DNA of 63,662 nt from Azospirillum sp. RU38E (GCF_900188385.1 NZ_FZOI01000024.1:1-63662), one strand, 5' to 3'. Shown: positions 31,371 through 42,902, counted from the first letter of the stretch. The notes: generated by a model from the sequence alone, not told the origin. Numbers and translations are program-made.

Positions 31371-32906
31371 CTAAAACCCCGCCTTTTCAACCATGTCCAG
31401 ATATTCGCGGACAAGCTTGTGCTTCAGTAATTTACCCGTTGGTTCACGCGGCAGGATCGGGCGGAAGTGGAAGATGCGGGGCACTTTGACCCCGCCCAGC
31501 CGTTCCCGCAGGAAGGCCGACAGGGTTGCTTCCGCCGCCTTTTCATCTGCCATCCCTTCCGATGGCTGCACCACGGCCACCACCACCTGCCCCATTTCCA
31601 GGTCGGGCAGGCCGAACACGGCGCAATCGGCAACGGATGGATGTTCGATCAGGCAGTTTTCGATCTCTTGGGGATAGATATTCACCCCGCCGGAAATGAT
31701 CATGAAATTCTTGCGATCTGTCAGGTAGAGATAGCCGTCCTCATCCAGCCGCCCGATATCACCCAGCGTCGCCCAGCCGCGATGATTATAGGCAGCGGCC
31801 GTCTTGACCGGATCATTGTGATATTCGAACCGGGGGCCGTCCGCGAAATAGACGTTACCAACTTGCCCGACGGGCAGTTCATTGCCGTCATCATCGACGA
31901 TCTTCACCGTCCCCAGGATCGCCTTGCCGACAGAGCCTGGCTTTGCCAGCCATTCATGGGCCGACAGGGCCGTGATGCCACATGTCTCGGTCCCTGAATA
32001 ATATTCGTAGATGACAGGCCCCCACCAGTCGATCATCGCCTGCTTGACCGGCACGGGACAGGGGGCAGCCGCGTGGATCGCGGCCCGCATTGAGGAATGG
32101 TCATACCGCGCCCGCACGTCTTCCGGCAGGCGCAACAACCGCACGAAATGCGTCGGTACCCAGGTGGAATGGGTGATGCGGTATCGCTCGATCAGGGCAA
32201 GCGCTTCCTCTGCATCGAACCTCTCCATGATCACCACGGTGCCGCCGAACCGGTGAACACTCATCGCCCAGCGCAGGGGTGCGGCATGGTAGAGCGGCGA
32301 GGTGGAGAGATAGACCATATCCGCGCCCATGCCATAAAGGGCGGTCCCCATGCCGACCAGCGGCGTCGGCTGGTCGATGGCACCGGCGGGCAGCGTCGGC
32401 TTCACGCCTTTGGGCCGTCCGGTGGTGCCCGATGAATAGAGCATTTCCGTGCCCGGGCTTTCATCCTTGACGGGGGTCACGGGCAGGGCCGCGCAGGCCT
32501 CCCCCCAGGATGGCAGGTCGGCCGTACCGGTAACCGCGAAGGCCTGCACCTGCGGCAAGGCCTCAACTGCCGCCGCGGCGACCGGGGCCAGCCGGTCGGA
32601 CACCACTAGAACCTTGGCGCCGCAATCGCCCAAGATATAGGCGAGGTCCGCGACGCTGGATTTGGTGGAGATGCTGGTCAAATACAGCCCCGTGCGCTGC
32701 GCCGCCCAGGCCAGCGGGAACAAGGCCGCCTCATTGTCGGTCATCACCGCCAGCACGTCGCCCCGGTGCAGGCCCAGCGCCCGCAGCCGGTGGGCGGCCT
32801 GATTGGCCCGCCGGTCCAGTTCGTCATAGTGAAGCACCTCTCCACGATCGGCCATGATGCAGGCGGGTTTGGCTGGCGTGGCCAGGGCGTGATGGCGCGG
32901 ATGCAT
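31371..32906 (-). CDS. AMP-forming acyl-CoA synthetase
   Basis: 511 residues from ATG 32906 (GGGAGG upstream; the longer frame adds non-homologous sequence). ANL-superfamily motifs are present: P-loop-like MLYSSGTTGRPKGVKP, YEYYSGTETCG, a hinge/ribose region around TLGDIGRLDEDGYLYLTDR, ISGGVNIYPQEIEN and catalytic Lys in PTGKLLKHKL near the end. It would activate a carboxylic acid as its CoA thioester and so feed the plus-strand beta-oxidation genes. LvaE-like or caiC-like acyl-CoA ligases look similar; chain specificity is unknown. Confidence 0.9.
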   Translation of the reverse strand: MHPRHHALATPAKPACIMADRGEVLHYDELDRRANQAAHRLRALGLHRGDVLAVMTDNEAALFPLAWAAQRTGLYLTSISTKSSVADLAYILGDCGAKVLVVSDRLAPVAAAAVEALPQVQAFAVTGTADLPSWGEACAALPVTPVKDESPGTEMLYSSGTTGRPKGVKPTLPAGAIDQPTPLVGMGTALYGMGADMVYLSTSPLYHAAPLRWAMSVHRFGGTVVIMERFDAEEALALIERYRITHSTWVPTHFVRLLRLPEDVRARYDHSSMRAAIHAAAPCPVPVKQAMIDWWGPVIYEYYSGTETCGITALSAHEWLAKPGSVGKAILGTVKIVDDDGNELPVGQVGNVYFADGPRFEYHNDPVKTAAAYNHRGWATLGDIGRLDEDGYLYLTDRKNFMIISGGVNIYPQEIENCLIEHPSVADCAVFGLPDLEMGQVVVAVVQPSEGMADEKAAEATLSAFLRERLGGVKVPRIFHFRPILPREPTGKLLKHKLVREYLDMVEKAGF

Positions 32907-33010
32907 GATCGTTGAGCCTCCCGGATATTGCCTGTTGCCGGGCGGTTGTGGCCCGGTTCTTGGGGCCACCTGACCGGATGGAGGGGACCAAGACAAGGCA
33001 AGCGCAGGAA

Positions 33011-33040
33011 TTGACAAAAAGCGCGATAGGCCTGTGTAAA
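33011..33040 (+). promoter_or_regulatory. Putative sigma70-type promoter for the ALDH operon
   Basis: TTGACA (33011-33016) and TGTAAA (33035-33040) are separated by 18 nt, about 80 bp before the aldehyde dehydrogenase start in the divergent region between 32906 and 33123. The -35 match is perfect and the -10 is partial. Confidence 0.45.
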
Positions 33041-33122
33041 GCCTTTCAAGGGTAGGCGCGGTACAACCTTCCAGTGACCAGAGGCCGACAAAAGGCCCGA
33101 GACAAGGTCAGGGAGGAAACCG

Positions 33123-34589
33123 ATGACGATGCAGGCTGGCTTTACCGGCCTCCGGCTGCCCGAAATTGTGCTGATGGCGGGGTCCGACCTGCTGCCCGTG
33201 CGGAACTGGCTGGATGACGAGGATCCTTGCACGGGTCACAGCTTTACCGCCATCCCCGTGGCGGACGCGTCCGACGTCGATGCCTTTGTGCAGGCGGCCA
33301 GCCGGGCGCTGCATGACCCGGCATGGCGCGACCTGACGCCGCTGGCCCGTGAAAGGCTGCTGCACCGTTTCGCCGACGCTATTGAGGCCGACCTGCCCCG
33401 TCTGGCGGCACTGGAGGCGCTGGACACCGGCAAGCCCGTCACCCTGGCCGAGGCTGTCGACATTCCCGCTGCGATTGGCTGGTTGCGCACCTATGCCGGC
33501 TGGCCGACGAAGATCGCCGGCCATGCCGCCCCGCTTTCCGCCACACCGGGCCGGTTCCATGCCTACACGCGGCGGGAGCCGGTGGGCGTGGTCGCCGCCA
33601 TCACCCCCTGGAACTTCCCCATCGTGCTGTCGATGTGGAAGATTGCCCCGGCCCTGGCGGCCGGCTGCACCATCGTGCTGAAGCCGGCGGCGGAAACACC
33701 CCTTTCCGCCCTGCGCCTGGCGGAAATCGCGCGGGAGGTGGGGCTGCCGCCGGGCGTGTTCTCCGTCGTCACCGGCGATGGGGCCACTGGCGCGGCGCTA
33801 GCCGCCCATCCGGGCATCGCCAAGGTCGCCTTCACCGGTTCCACCCGCACCGGTCAGGCGATCCTGGCAGCCTCTGTTCCCGACATCAAGCGGGTGACCC
33901 TGGAACTGGGCGGCAAGTCCCCCACCATCATCACCGCCGATGCCGATCTGGATCGCGCCATCCCGCAGGCGGCGATGGGCTGTTTCTTCAATTCCGGTCA
34001 GGTTTGCTATGCCGGGACAAGGCTTTACGTTCACCGCTCCGTCTATGAACGGGTGCTGGACGGTATCGCCGCCGTCGCCGCCAGCCAGAAGATCGGCCCC
34101 AGCGGCGACCGGTCCAGCCAGTTGGGCCCCCTGATCAGCCGCCGTCAGCATGAAAAGGTGGCCGGCTTCGTGGAACGGGCCCGCGCCGCCGGTATCCATG
34201 CCGTCGGCCCCGATATCCCCGTTCCAGACGAGGGCCATTATGTCGCCCCCACCCTGCTGCGCGATGTGCCGCCGGATGCGGAGGTGGCACGGGAGGAGGT
34301 GTTCGGCCCCGTGCTGGCCGCCAGTGCCTTCGACGATCTGGATGAGGCCATCGCGCTGGCCAATGACAGTGAATATGGTCTGGCCGCGCACATCTTCACC
34401 CGCGATCTGGCCACCGCCCACCATGCGGGTACGGCCCTGCAGGCCGGAACCGTGTTCGTCAATTGCGTGCTGCTGGCCGACCCGTCGCTGCCCTTCGGCG
34501 GGATGAAGAAATCCGGCCTGGGGCGGGAAAACGGCGCCGCCGTGCTGGATGCCTATCTGGAACCCAAATCGGTGGTGGTGGCGCTATGA
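33123..34589 (+). CDS. NAD(P)-dependent aldehyde dehydrogenase
   Basis: A 488-residue ALDH-superfamily enzyme with GGGAGG upstream of the start. Visible catalytic residues are Asn164 (TPWNFP), Lys187 (VLKPAAETP), Glu261 (TLELGGKSP) and Cys295 (NSGQVCYAGTR); PFGGMKKSGLGRENG ends the oligomerisation region. It oxidises an aldehyde to an acid, here probably the product of the zinc alcohol dehydrogenase in the same operon. It is the first gene of an 11-gene plus-strand operon and ends in an ATGA overlap with the GFA gene. Confidence 0.92.
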   Translation: MTMQAGFTGLRLPEIVLMAGSDLLPVRNWLDDEDPCTGHSFTAIPVADASDVDAFVQAASRALHDPAWRDLTPLARERLLHRFADAIEADLPRLAALEALDTGKPVTLAEAVDIPAAIGWLRTYAGWPTKIAGHAAPLSATPGRFHAYTRREPVGVVAAITPWNFPIVLSMWKIAPALAAGCTIVLKPAAETPLSALRLAEIAREVGLPPGVFSVVTGDGATGAALAAHPGIAKVAFTGSTRTGQAILAASVPDIKRVTLELGGKSPTIITADADLDRAIPQAAMGCFFNSGQVCYAGTRLYVHRSVYERVLDGIAAVAASQKIGPSGDRSSQLGPLISRRQHEKVAGFVERARAAGIHAVGPDIPVPDEGHYVAPTLLRDVPPDAEVAREEVFGPVLAASAFDDLDEAIALANDSEYGLAAHIFTRDLATAHHAGTALQAGTVFVNCVLLADPSLPFGGMKKSGLGRENGAAVLDAYLEPKSVVVAL

Positions 34590-35020
34590 CCGATCACACA
34601 ACCGACGATCCGACCCGTTCCGGCGGCTGTCTGTGCGGCCGGGTCCGCTATCATTTAACCGGCGATCCGCTGATGGTGGCGGCCTGCCATTGCCGGCATT
34701 GCCAACGGCAATCCGGCACCGCCTTTTCCCTGGTCTGCGTGGTGACGGATGACCAGTATCGGCAGCAGGGTGAAACCCGCGTTTTCCAGGACAAAGGCGA
34801 CAGCGGCGCGGCGGTGTACCGCCATTTCTGCGCCCATTGCGGATCGCCCATCCTGTCAGTCGCCGGCATCCTGCCGGGCCTGACCATCATCAAGGCGGGA
34901 ACGCTGGACGATCCGTCCCCCTGGCGGCCCATGGCCGAAGCCTATTGCGACACCGCCCTGCCCTGGCTGCCCGTGCTGGCGGCCGAACGGCACCCGCGCT
35001 CCAACATCGGACAGGAATGA
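34586..35020 (+). CDS. GFA/CENP-V-family zinc protein
   Basis: The 144-residue product begins at ATG 34586, overlapping the ALDH stop. Zinc motifs are SGGCLCGRVRY, ACHCRHCQRQSG and HFCAHCGSPI, the pattern of glutathione-dependent formaldehyde-activating-like proteins. The family is broad and most members have no proven activity; formaldehyde or glutathione adduct handling is one possibility. It is translationally coupled to ALDH and the following SDR, so it belongs to the pathway operon. Confidence 0.85.
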   Translation: MTDHTTDDPTRSGGCLCGRVRYHLTGDPLMVAACHCRHCQRQSGTAFSLVCVVTDDQYRQQGETRVFQDKGDSGAAVYRHFCAHCGSPILSVAGILPGLTIIKAGTLDDPSPWRPMAEAYCDTALPWLPVLAAERHPRSNIGQE

Positions 35021-35820
35021 TGAGCAGACTTTTCCAACTGGACGGCAAGGTCGCCTGGGTCACCGGGGCGGGATCGGGCATCGGCCGGACCGCCGCCCTG
35101 ACATTGGCCGACCAGGGGGCCGCCCTGGTCGTCAGCGATATCAACCCCGCAGGACTGGCGGAAACGGCCTCGCTGCTGGGCGACCGCCCCCATCTGATGT
35201 TGGCTCATGACGTCACCAGCCAGGAACAATGGACAGACGGTGCCGCCCGCATCGGTGAACGGTTTGGCCGGCTGGATATCCTTGTCAATAATGCCGGTAT
35301 CATGGTGTCGCGGCCCTTCGAACTGGCACCGCTGGAACTGTTGCAGCGTCAGCAGCGGATCAATGTCGACAGCGTCTATATCGGTATGCAGACGGCCCTG
35401 CCGTTGATGCGCAAGGCGCTGGCGGCGGGCGCGGCGGGCGCTTCCATCATCAATATTGCCTCGGTCTATGGCATGGTCGCCGGCGCGCAGTTCGCCGCCT
35501 ACAGCGCCAGCAAGGGGGCCGTCCGGGCGCTGTCGCGTGCCGTGGCCTTTGAACTGGCGAAAACCGGCATCCGCGTCAATTGCGTCCTGCCGGGGCCGGT
35601 GCAGACCAATCTGGGTGCCGACTGGGAACCGCCGAAGGGGCCAGATGGCACCCCGATCCCGCCGGATGTGGCGCTGGCGGCCTGGGCGGCGATGATCCCG
35701 ATGGGCCGGCTGGGACAGGCGCGGGACATCGCCCCGCTGATTGCCTTCCTGGCCAGCGACAATGCCTCCTTCATCACCGGCGCGGAATTCGTCGCCGATG
35801 GTGGCTACACCGTTGCCTGA
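35017..35820 (+). CDS. Short-chain dehydrogenase/reductase
   Basis: 267 residues; tandem ATGs at 35017 and 35020 overlap the GFA stop, and either may initiate. The classical SDR layout is TGAGSGIGRTAAL (cofactor), LVNNAG, a Ser in INIASVYG, YSASKGAVRAL (Tyr-x3-Lys) and a C-terminal ITGAEFVADGGYTVA. The Asp at the end of beta-2 (VVSDINPAG) suggests NAD preference. It probably oxidises a secondary alcohol intermediate of the pathway; the substrate is unknown. Confidence 0.9.
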   Translation: MMSRLFQLDGKVAWVTGAGSGIGRTAALTLADQGAALVVSDINPAGLAETASLLGDRPHLMLAHDVTSQEQWTDGAARIGERFGRLDILVNNAGIMVSRPFELAPLELLQRQQRINVDSVYIGMQTALPLMRKALAAGAAGASIINIASVYGMVAGAQFAAYSASKGAVRALSRAVAFELAKTGIRVNCVLPGPVQTNLGADWEPPKGPDGTPIPPDVALAAWAAMIPMGRLGQARDIAPLIAFLASDNASFITGAEFVADGGYTVA

Positions 35821-35830
35821 GGAGCCGCCC

Positions 35831-36937
35831 ATGGACATCACAGCAGCCGTCACCCACGCCCCGCAATCGGATTTCAGGCTGCAGCGCGTGCGGATGGAAA
35901 AGCCGCGCGGCAAGGAAGTGCGGGTCCGCATCGCCGGCGTCGGCCTTTGCCATACCGACCTTGTCGCCCGTGACCAGTTGATCCCCATCCCGCTGCCGGC
36001 TGTGCTGGGCCATGAAGGGGCCGGCGTGGTGGAAGCGGTGGGGGATGAGGTCACCAAGGTGAGGCCGGGTGATACGGTCGTGCTGGGCTTCCACAGTTGT
36101 GGCACCTGCGCCCGCTGTCGTCAGGATCTGCCCTCCTATTGCCGCGACTTCCCCATGCTGAACTATCTGGGCACAAGGCCCGATGGCAGCAGCGGCCTCA
36201 GTCAGGAAGATGGCAGCCCGCTTTCCGCGCATTTCTTCGGCCAGTCCAGCTTTGCCAGCCATGCGCTGGCCCATGAACGCAATGTCGTGAAGGTGGATGC
36301 AACGGGCCTGCGGCTGGAACTGCTGGGCCCCCTGGGCTGCGGCTTCCAGACGGGGGCCGGCGGGGTCATGCGCGCGCTGGCCTGCCATCCGGGCAGCAAC
36401 ATCGCCGTGTTCGGTGGCGGGCCAGTGGGGCTGGCAGCCGTGATGGGTGCCGTGATCCAGCAATGCGCCACCATCATCCTGGTGGAACCCGTGGCCGCCC
36501 GGCGGCAGATAGCGCTGGAACTGGGGGCGACGCATGTCATCGATCCCGCCTCCGGCGATGTCACCGCCGCCATCCGCGCCATCCTGCCCGATGGTGTGGA
36601 TTACGGGTTTGAGACCAGCGGGCGGGAGGATGTGGTCGCCGCCGCCCTGGCGGCGCTGGCCAGCCATGGCTTGCTGGGCCTGGTGGGCGTGCCGCCGCGC
36701 CTGGACAGCAGCCTGTCCATCAACCTCGTCTCCCTGATCACCTATGGTCATCGCATCGTCGGCATCATCGAAGGGGACAGCGATCCCGACCGGTTCATCC
36801 CGGAACTGATCACCCTGCATCGCCAGGGCCGCTTCCCCTTCGACCGGCTGATCCAAACCTTCCCGCTTTCCGACATCAACGAGGCGGTAGCCACGCAGCA
36901 TCGTGGTGGCTGCATCAAGGCCGTGCTGCTGCCCTGA
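35831..36937 (+). CDS. Zinc-dependent (aryl/allylic) alcohol dehydrogenase
   Basis: The 368-residue MDR enzyme starts at ATG 35831 (GGAG upstream). Catalytic zinc ligands are in GVGLCHTDLVARD and LGHEGAGVVE, with a later Cys in PLGCGFQTGAG. The structural-zinc lobe is CGTCARCRQDLPSYC. The cofactor motif is VFGGGPVGLAAVMGA. It resembles benzyl alcohol/geraniol-type dehydrogenases (XylB/GeoA-like). It would oxidise the primary alcohol formed by the P450 to an aldehyde for the upstream ALDH. Confidence 0.9.
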   Translation: MDITAAVTHAPQSDFRLQRVRMEKPRGKEVRVRIAGVGLCHTDLVARDQLIPIPLPAVLGHEGAGVVEAVGDEVTKVRPGDTVVLGFHSCGTCARCRQDLPSYCRDFPMLNYLGTRPDGSSGLSQEDGSPLSAHFFGQSSFASHALAHERNVVKVDATGLRLELLGPLGCGFQTGAGGVMRALACHPGSNIAVFGGGPVGLAAVMGAVIQQCATIILVEPVAARRQIALELGATHVIDPASGDVTAAIRAILPDGVDYGFETSGREDVVAAALAALASHGLLGLVGVPPRLDSSLSINLVSLITYGHRIVGIIEGDSDPDRFIPELITLHRQGRFPFDRLIQTFPLSDINEAVATQHRGGCIKAVLLP

Positions 36938-36966
36938 AGCCTCTCAGCATCAAGGAATTTCCAATC

Positions 36967-37731
36967 ATGCAGATCAATGGACAGGCCGCCATCGTCACGG
37001 GCGGTGCATCGGGCCTGGGCGGCGGCACCGCCGCGCGGCTGGCCAGGGCCGGGGCCAGGGTTACCATCTTCGACCTGAACGCCGATTTGGGGACTGCCCA
37101 TGCCGCCGCCATCGGCGGGCATTTCATCAAGGTTGATGTCACCGACGAAGCGGCGGTTGAAGCAGCACTGGCCGAAGCCGAGGGGCTGCATGGCAAGGCC
37201 CGCATCCTGGTCAACTGCGCCGGTATCGGTCCGCCGGCCAAGGTGATCGGCCGCGACGGCAAAGCCATCCCCCTGGCCGATTTCACGAAAATCGTGAATA
37301 TCAACCTGAATGGCAGCTTTAACGTCCTGTCCAAGTTTGCGGCCCGCCTTCATGATGCCGACACGGTGGGACCGGAAGAACGCGGCGTCATCATCAATAC
37401 CGCGTCGGTCGCCGCCTATGACGGCCAGATCGGTCAGGCCGCCTATTCGGCATCGAAGGGCGCCATCGTCGGCATGACCCTGCCGATTGCGCGCGAATTT
37501 GCCCGCTATGGCATCCGCGTCATGACCATTGCTCCCGGCATCTTCTGGACCCCGCTGCTGGCCACGCTGCCGGAAGAGGCGCAAGCATCGCTGGGCCGCC
37601 AGGTTCCCTTCCCCTCACGCCTGGGTCAGCCGGACGAATATGCGCAACTGGTGGAAAGCATCGTCAGCAACCCGATGCTGAACGGCGAGACCATCCGCCT
37701 GGACGGTGCCATCCGGATGGCCCCGAAATGA
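36967..37731 (+). CDS. SDR, type II 3-hydroxyacyl-CoA dehydrogenase-like
   Basis: 254 residues with TGGASGLGGGTAARL, the Asp of IFDLNADLG, ILVNCAGIGPP, NTASVAAYDGQIGQAAYSAS (Ser, Tyr-x3-Lys) and APGIFWTPLL. The C-terminal FPSRLGQPDEYAQLVESIV pattern is typical of HSD17B10/FadB2-like 3-hydroxyacyl-CoA dehydrogenases. It would supply the NAD-dependent oxidation step between the enoyl-CoA hydratases and the thiolase encoded downstream. It overlaps the acyl-CoA dehydrogenase gene by ATGA. Confidence 0.88.
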   Translation: MQINGQAAIVTGGASGLGGGTAARLARAGARVTIFDLNADLGTAHAAAIGGHFIKVDVTDEAAVEAALAEAEGLHGKARILVNCAGIGPPAKVIGRDGKAIPLADFTKIVNINLNGSFNVLSKFAARLHDADTVGPEERGVIINTASVAAYDGQIGQAAYSASKGAIVGMTLPIAREFARYGIRVMTIAPGIFWTPLLATLPEEAQASLGRQVPFPSRLGQPDEYAQLVESIVSNPMLNGETIRLDGAIRMAPK

Positions 37732-38903
37732 GCGGCGTCGGCATGGCGAAAACGCTGGAAATCGCCGCGCGGGTGGAACGGTTCGTCCGCGATGTGGTGG
37801 TCCCCTATGAACAGGATACGCGGCGCGATCACCACGACTGCCCCACCGAAGAACTGGTGGCGGACCTGAAGGACAAGGCGCGGGCGGCAGGCGTGCTGAC
37901 CCCGCATATCCTGCCCGACGGCAGCCACCTGTCGCAGCGGGAAACCGCCATCGTGCTGGCCCGCACAGGCCTGTCGCCCCTGGGGCCGCTGGCCTGCAAC
38001 ACGGCGGCCCCGGACGAGGGCAACATGTATCTTCTGGGCAAGGTGGGCAGCCCGGAGATCAAGAAACGGTTCCTGGAACCGTTGATCCAGGGTCGAGCGC
38101 GCTCCGCCTTCTTCATGACCGAACCGGCGGAAGATGACGGGGCCGGCTCCGACCCGTCGATGATGCGCACCACCTGCCGGCCTGATGGCAATCATTGGGT
38201 CATTGATGGGCGCAAGGCCTTCATCACGGGGGCGCAGGGGGCGCAGATCGGCATCGTCATGGCCAAGGCCGAGCAAGGTGCCTGCATGTTCCTGGTCGAC
38301 CTGCCCGACCCCGCGATCCGCATAGAGCGTGTGCCCAACACCATCGACAGTTCCATGCCCGGCGGCCATGCCGTGGTGCGTATCGAGGGGCTGCGCGTAC
38401 CCGCTGACCAGATGCTGGGCAATCCCGGTGAGGGCTTCACCCTGGCCCAGGTCCGCCTGTCGCCCGCCCGCCTGTCACATTGCATGCGTTGGCTGGGGGC
38501 CTGCATCCGCGCCAACGAGATCGCCACCGACTATGCCAACCGCCGCCACGCCTTCGGCAAGCTGCTGATTGAGCATGAAGGCGTGGGGTTCCAACTGGCC
38601 GACAATCTGATCGACCTGAAACAGGCCGAACTGATGATCGACTGGTGCGCCGGCGTGCTGGACACGGGCTCCCTGGGTGTCGCCGAAAGCTCCATGGCCA
38701 AGGTCGCCGTATCGGAAGCGCTGATGCGCGTGGCCGATCGCTGCGTGCAGGTGATGGGCGGGTCGGGCGTCACCGGCGACAGCATTGTGGAACAGGTGTT
38801 CCGCGAGGTCCGCGCCTTCCGCATCTATGACGGCCCGACGGAGGTGCATAAATGGAGCCTGGCCAAGAAGGTCCGCCGCGACTGGAAGGCGGGGCAATCA
38901 TGA
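37728..38903 (+). CDS. Acyl-CoA dehydrogenase, ACAD10/11-like
   Basis: 391 residues (an internal Met at 37743 is an alternative start). The acyl-CoA dehydrogenase fold is clear: FFMTEPAEDDGAGSDPSMMR, WVIDGRKAFITGAQGAQIG, RIEGLRVPADQMLG, RHAFGKLLIEHEGVGFQLAD, QVMGGSGVTGDSIVEQVFRE and YDGPTEVHKWSLAKKV. The tail and RAFRIYDGPTEVH resemble the ACAD10/11 group. It overlaps the APH-type kinase gene by ATGA; in eukaryotic ACAD10/11 the two domains are fused. Known counterparts convert phosphorylated 4-hydroxyacyl-CoAs, as in levulinate catabolism (LvaC). That substrate is inferred here. Confidence 0.88.
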   Translation: MSGVGMAKTLEIAARVERFVRDVVVPYEQDTRRDHHDCPTEELVADLKDKARAAGVLTPHILPDGSHLSQRETAIVLARTGLSPLGPLACNTAAPDEGNMYLLGKVGSPEIKKRFLEPLIQGRARSAFFMTEPAEDDGAGSDPSMMRTTCRPDGNHWVIDGRKAFITGAQGAQIGIVMAKAEQGACMFLVDLPDPAIRIERVPNTIDSSMPGGHAVVRIEGLRVPADQMLGNPGEGFTLAQVRLSPARLSHCMRWLGACIRANEIATDYANRRHAFGKLLIEHEGVGFQLADNLIDLKQAELMIDWCAGVLDTGSLGVAESSMAKVAVSEALMRVADRCVQVMGGSGVTGDSIVEQVFREVRAFRIYDGPTEVHKWSLAKKVRRDWKAGQS

Positions 38904-39967
38904 ACGCGCTGGGGCAGGATGCCAATGCCGGCACCACGGCGGTGCGCGAGGGCTTGCGCTTCGATGAGCCGGCTCTGGCCCGCTGGATGGCAACCAACGT
39001 CGATGGGTTCAAGGGCCCCTTACGGGTGGAACAGTTCAAGGGCGGGCAATCCAACCCGACCTACAAGCTGGTGACGCCTGGTTGTAGCTATGTCATGCGG
39101 CGCAAGCCGCCCGGCCCCCTGCTGAAGGGCGCGCACGCGGTAGAGCGGGAGGCGCGCGTGCTGTCCGCCCTCGGCCGTGCGGAATTTCCGGTCCCCCATG
39201 TGCATGGGATGTGTACCGACGATAGCGTCATCGGCAGTTGGTTCTATGTGATGGAGATGGTGGAAGGCCGCATCTTCTGGGATGCCACCTTCCCTGGTCT
39301 GGACCGCGCCGAACGCCCCGCCTGTTTCGATGCCATGAACGACACCATGGCCCGGCTGCATCGGCTGGATGCCGACGCGCTGGGGCTGGGCGATTACGGC
39401 AGGGCCGGCAATTATTTCGAACGCCAGATCGCCCGCTGGTCACGCCAATATCTGGAGGATGAGGCGGCGGGCCGCAATCCCGACATGGACATGCTGGTGG
39501 AGCAGTTGCCGGGCCTGATCCCGGCCGGAGAGGAAAGCGCCATCGTCCATGGCGATTTCCGTTGCGACAACATGATCTTCCACCCCACAGAACCGCGCGT
39601 GGTAGCGGTGCTGGACTGGGAATTGTCGACCCTGGGCCACCCGCTGGCCGATTTCGCCTATCACGCCATGATGTACCAGATGCCGCCCGATATTGTAGCC
39701 GGGCTGGCCGGCGCCGATCTGGCAGCGCTGAACATCCCGGTCGAGGCGGATTATGTGCAGGCCTATTGCCGGCGCACGGGGCGTAGCGACATCCCGTCCT
39801 GGGATTTCTATGTGGCGTTCAATTTCTTCCGGCTGGCTGCCATCTTCCACGGGATCAAAGGCCGCGTGGCACGTGGCACCGCCGCATCGGCCCATGCTCG
39901 CGATCGCGCCGCCAGCTTTCCGCGTCTGGCATCCCTGGCCCGCCAGTCATTGGAGAAGTGCCGATGA
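38900..39967 (+). CDS. APH-family phosphotransferase, ACAD10/11 kinase-type (LvaA-like)
   Basis: The 355-residue product starts at ATG 38900 on the ATGA overlap. It has an aminoglycoside-phosphotransferase fold: GQSNPTYKL, a Lys in YVMRRKPPGPLLKGAHAVER, FYVMEMVEGRIFWD, the catalytic loop IVHGDFRCDNMIFHP and the metal site VLDWELSTLGHPLADFAYH. This variant pairs with acyl-CoA dehydrogenases and phosphorylates 4-hydroxyacyl-CoA rather than antibiotics. Its direct coupling to the dehydrogenase gene strongly favours the metabolic role over resistance. Confidence 0.85.
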   Translation: MNALGQDANAGTTAVREGLRFDEPALARWMATNVDGFKGPLRVEQFKGGQSNPTYKLVTPGCSYVMRRKPPGPLLKGAHAVEREARVLSALGRAEFPVPHVHGMCTDDSVIGSWFYVMEMVEGRIFWDATFPGLDRAERPACFDAMNDTMARLHRLDADALGLGDYGRAGNYFERQIARWSRQYLEDEAAGRNPDMDMLVEQLPGLIPAGEESAIVHGDFRCDNMIFHPTEPRVVAVLDWELSTLGHPLADFAYHAMMYQMPPDIVAGLAGADLAALNIPVEADYVQAYCRRTGRSDIPSWDFYVAFNFFRLAAIFHGIKGRVARGTAASAHARDRAASFPRLASLARQSLEKCR

Positions 39968-40752
39968 CCGACACGCCCTTGCTGTTTACCATCAACGGGG
40001 CCATCGCCACCCTGACCCTGAACCGCCCCGCTGCCGGCAATGCCATCAACCTGCCGCTGGCCCAGGCGCTGCTGACGGCATCCATCCGCTGCGACCAGGA
40101 TGAGAGCATCCGCTGCGTCGTGCTGACGGGGGCCGGGCGGCTGTTCTGCGCCGGTGGCGACCTGTCCGCCTTTGCAGCGGCGGGGGATCAGGTGCCGGCC
40201 TTCCTCAGCGAGCTGGCGGGCACGCTGCATATGGCCATCAGCCGGTTGCAGCGCATGGCAAAGCCGCTGCTGGTGCTGGTCAATGGGCCGGCGGCGGGCG
40301 CGGGCCTGTCGCTGTCGCTGATCGGGGATATCGTCATCGCCGCCCGCTCCGCCCATTTCACCGCCGCCTATGGCAGCGTCGGCCTGTCGCCCGATGGTGG
40401 CATGTCCTGGCTGCTGCCCCGGCTGGTGGGGATGCGCCGCGCGCAGCAGATGATCATCGCCAACCAGCGCATATCGGCGCAGGAAGCCGCTTCCATCGGT
40501 CTGGTCACCAGCATGGTGGAGGATGCCGATCTGGCAGGGGCGGGCGATGAAGCCGCCCGCACCCTGGCCGCCAGCCCCACCCGCGCCGTCGGTGCCGCCC
40601 GCAACCTGCTGCTGGACAGTTTTGATGGGCCGCTGGAGGCCCATCTGGACCGCGAGACCCGCCGCATCGCCGCATCCGGCGCCACCCATGATTGCCGCGA
40701 GGGCGTCGCCGCCTATCTCGCGCGCCGCAAACCCGATTTCACAGGAGCTTGA
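39964..40752 (+). CDS. Enoyl-CoA hydratase/isomerase family protein (1)
   Basis: 262 residues from ATG 39964 (overlapping the kinase stop; GTG 39958 is an alternative). Crotonase signatures are LTLNRPAAGNAIN, the oxyanion segment AGRLFCAGGDLSAFAAAG, LVNGPAAGAGLSLSLIGDIV, and AYGSVGLSPDGGMSWLLPRL, which carries Asp rather than the paired Glu of classic hydratases and so resembles PaaG/2-cyclohexenoyl-type isomerases. It could hydrate or isomerise an enoyl-CoA. Chain specificity is unknown. Confidence 0.88.
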   Translation: MTDTPLLFTINGAIATLTLNRPAAGNAINLPLAQALLTASIRCDQDESIRCVVLTGAGRLFCAGGDLSAFAAAGDQVPAFLSELAGTLHMAISRLQRMAKPLLVLVNGPAAGAGLSLSLIGDIVIAARSAHFTAAYGSVGLSPDGGMSWLLPRLVGMRRAQQMIIANQRISAQEAASIGLVTSMVEDADLAGAGDEAARTLAASPTRAVGAARNLLLDSFDGPLEAHLDRETRRIAASGATHDCREGVAAYLARRKPDFTGA

Positions 40753-40753
40753 G

Positions 40754-42891
<2,138 letters not shown>

Positions 42892-42902
42892 AAAGGCCCG
42901 TG

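Noticed and set aside
38900-39967. Aminoglycoside resistance phosphotransferase.
   Set aside because: The fold is APH-like, but overlap with an acyl-CoA dehydrogenase gene inside a beta-oxidation operon points to the ACAD10/11-type metabolic kinase.
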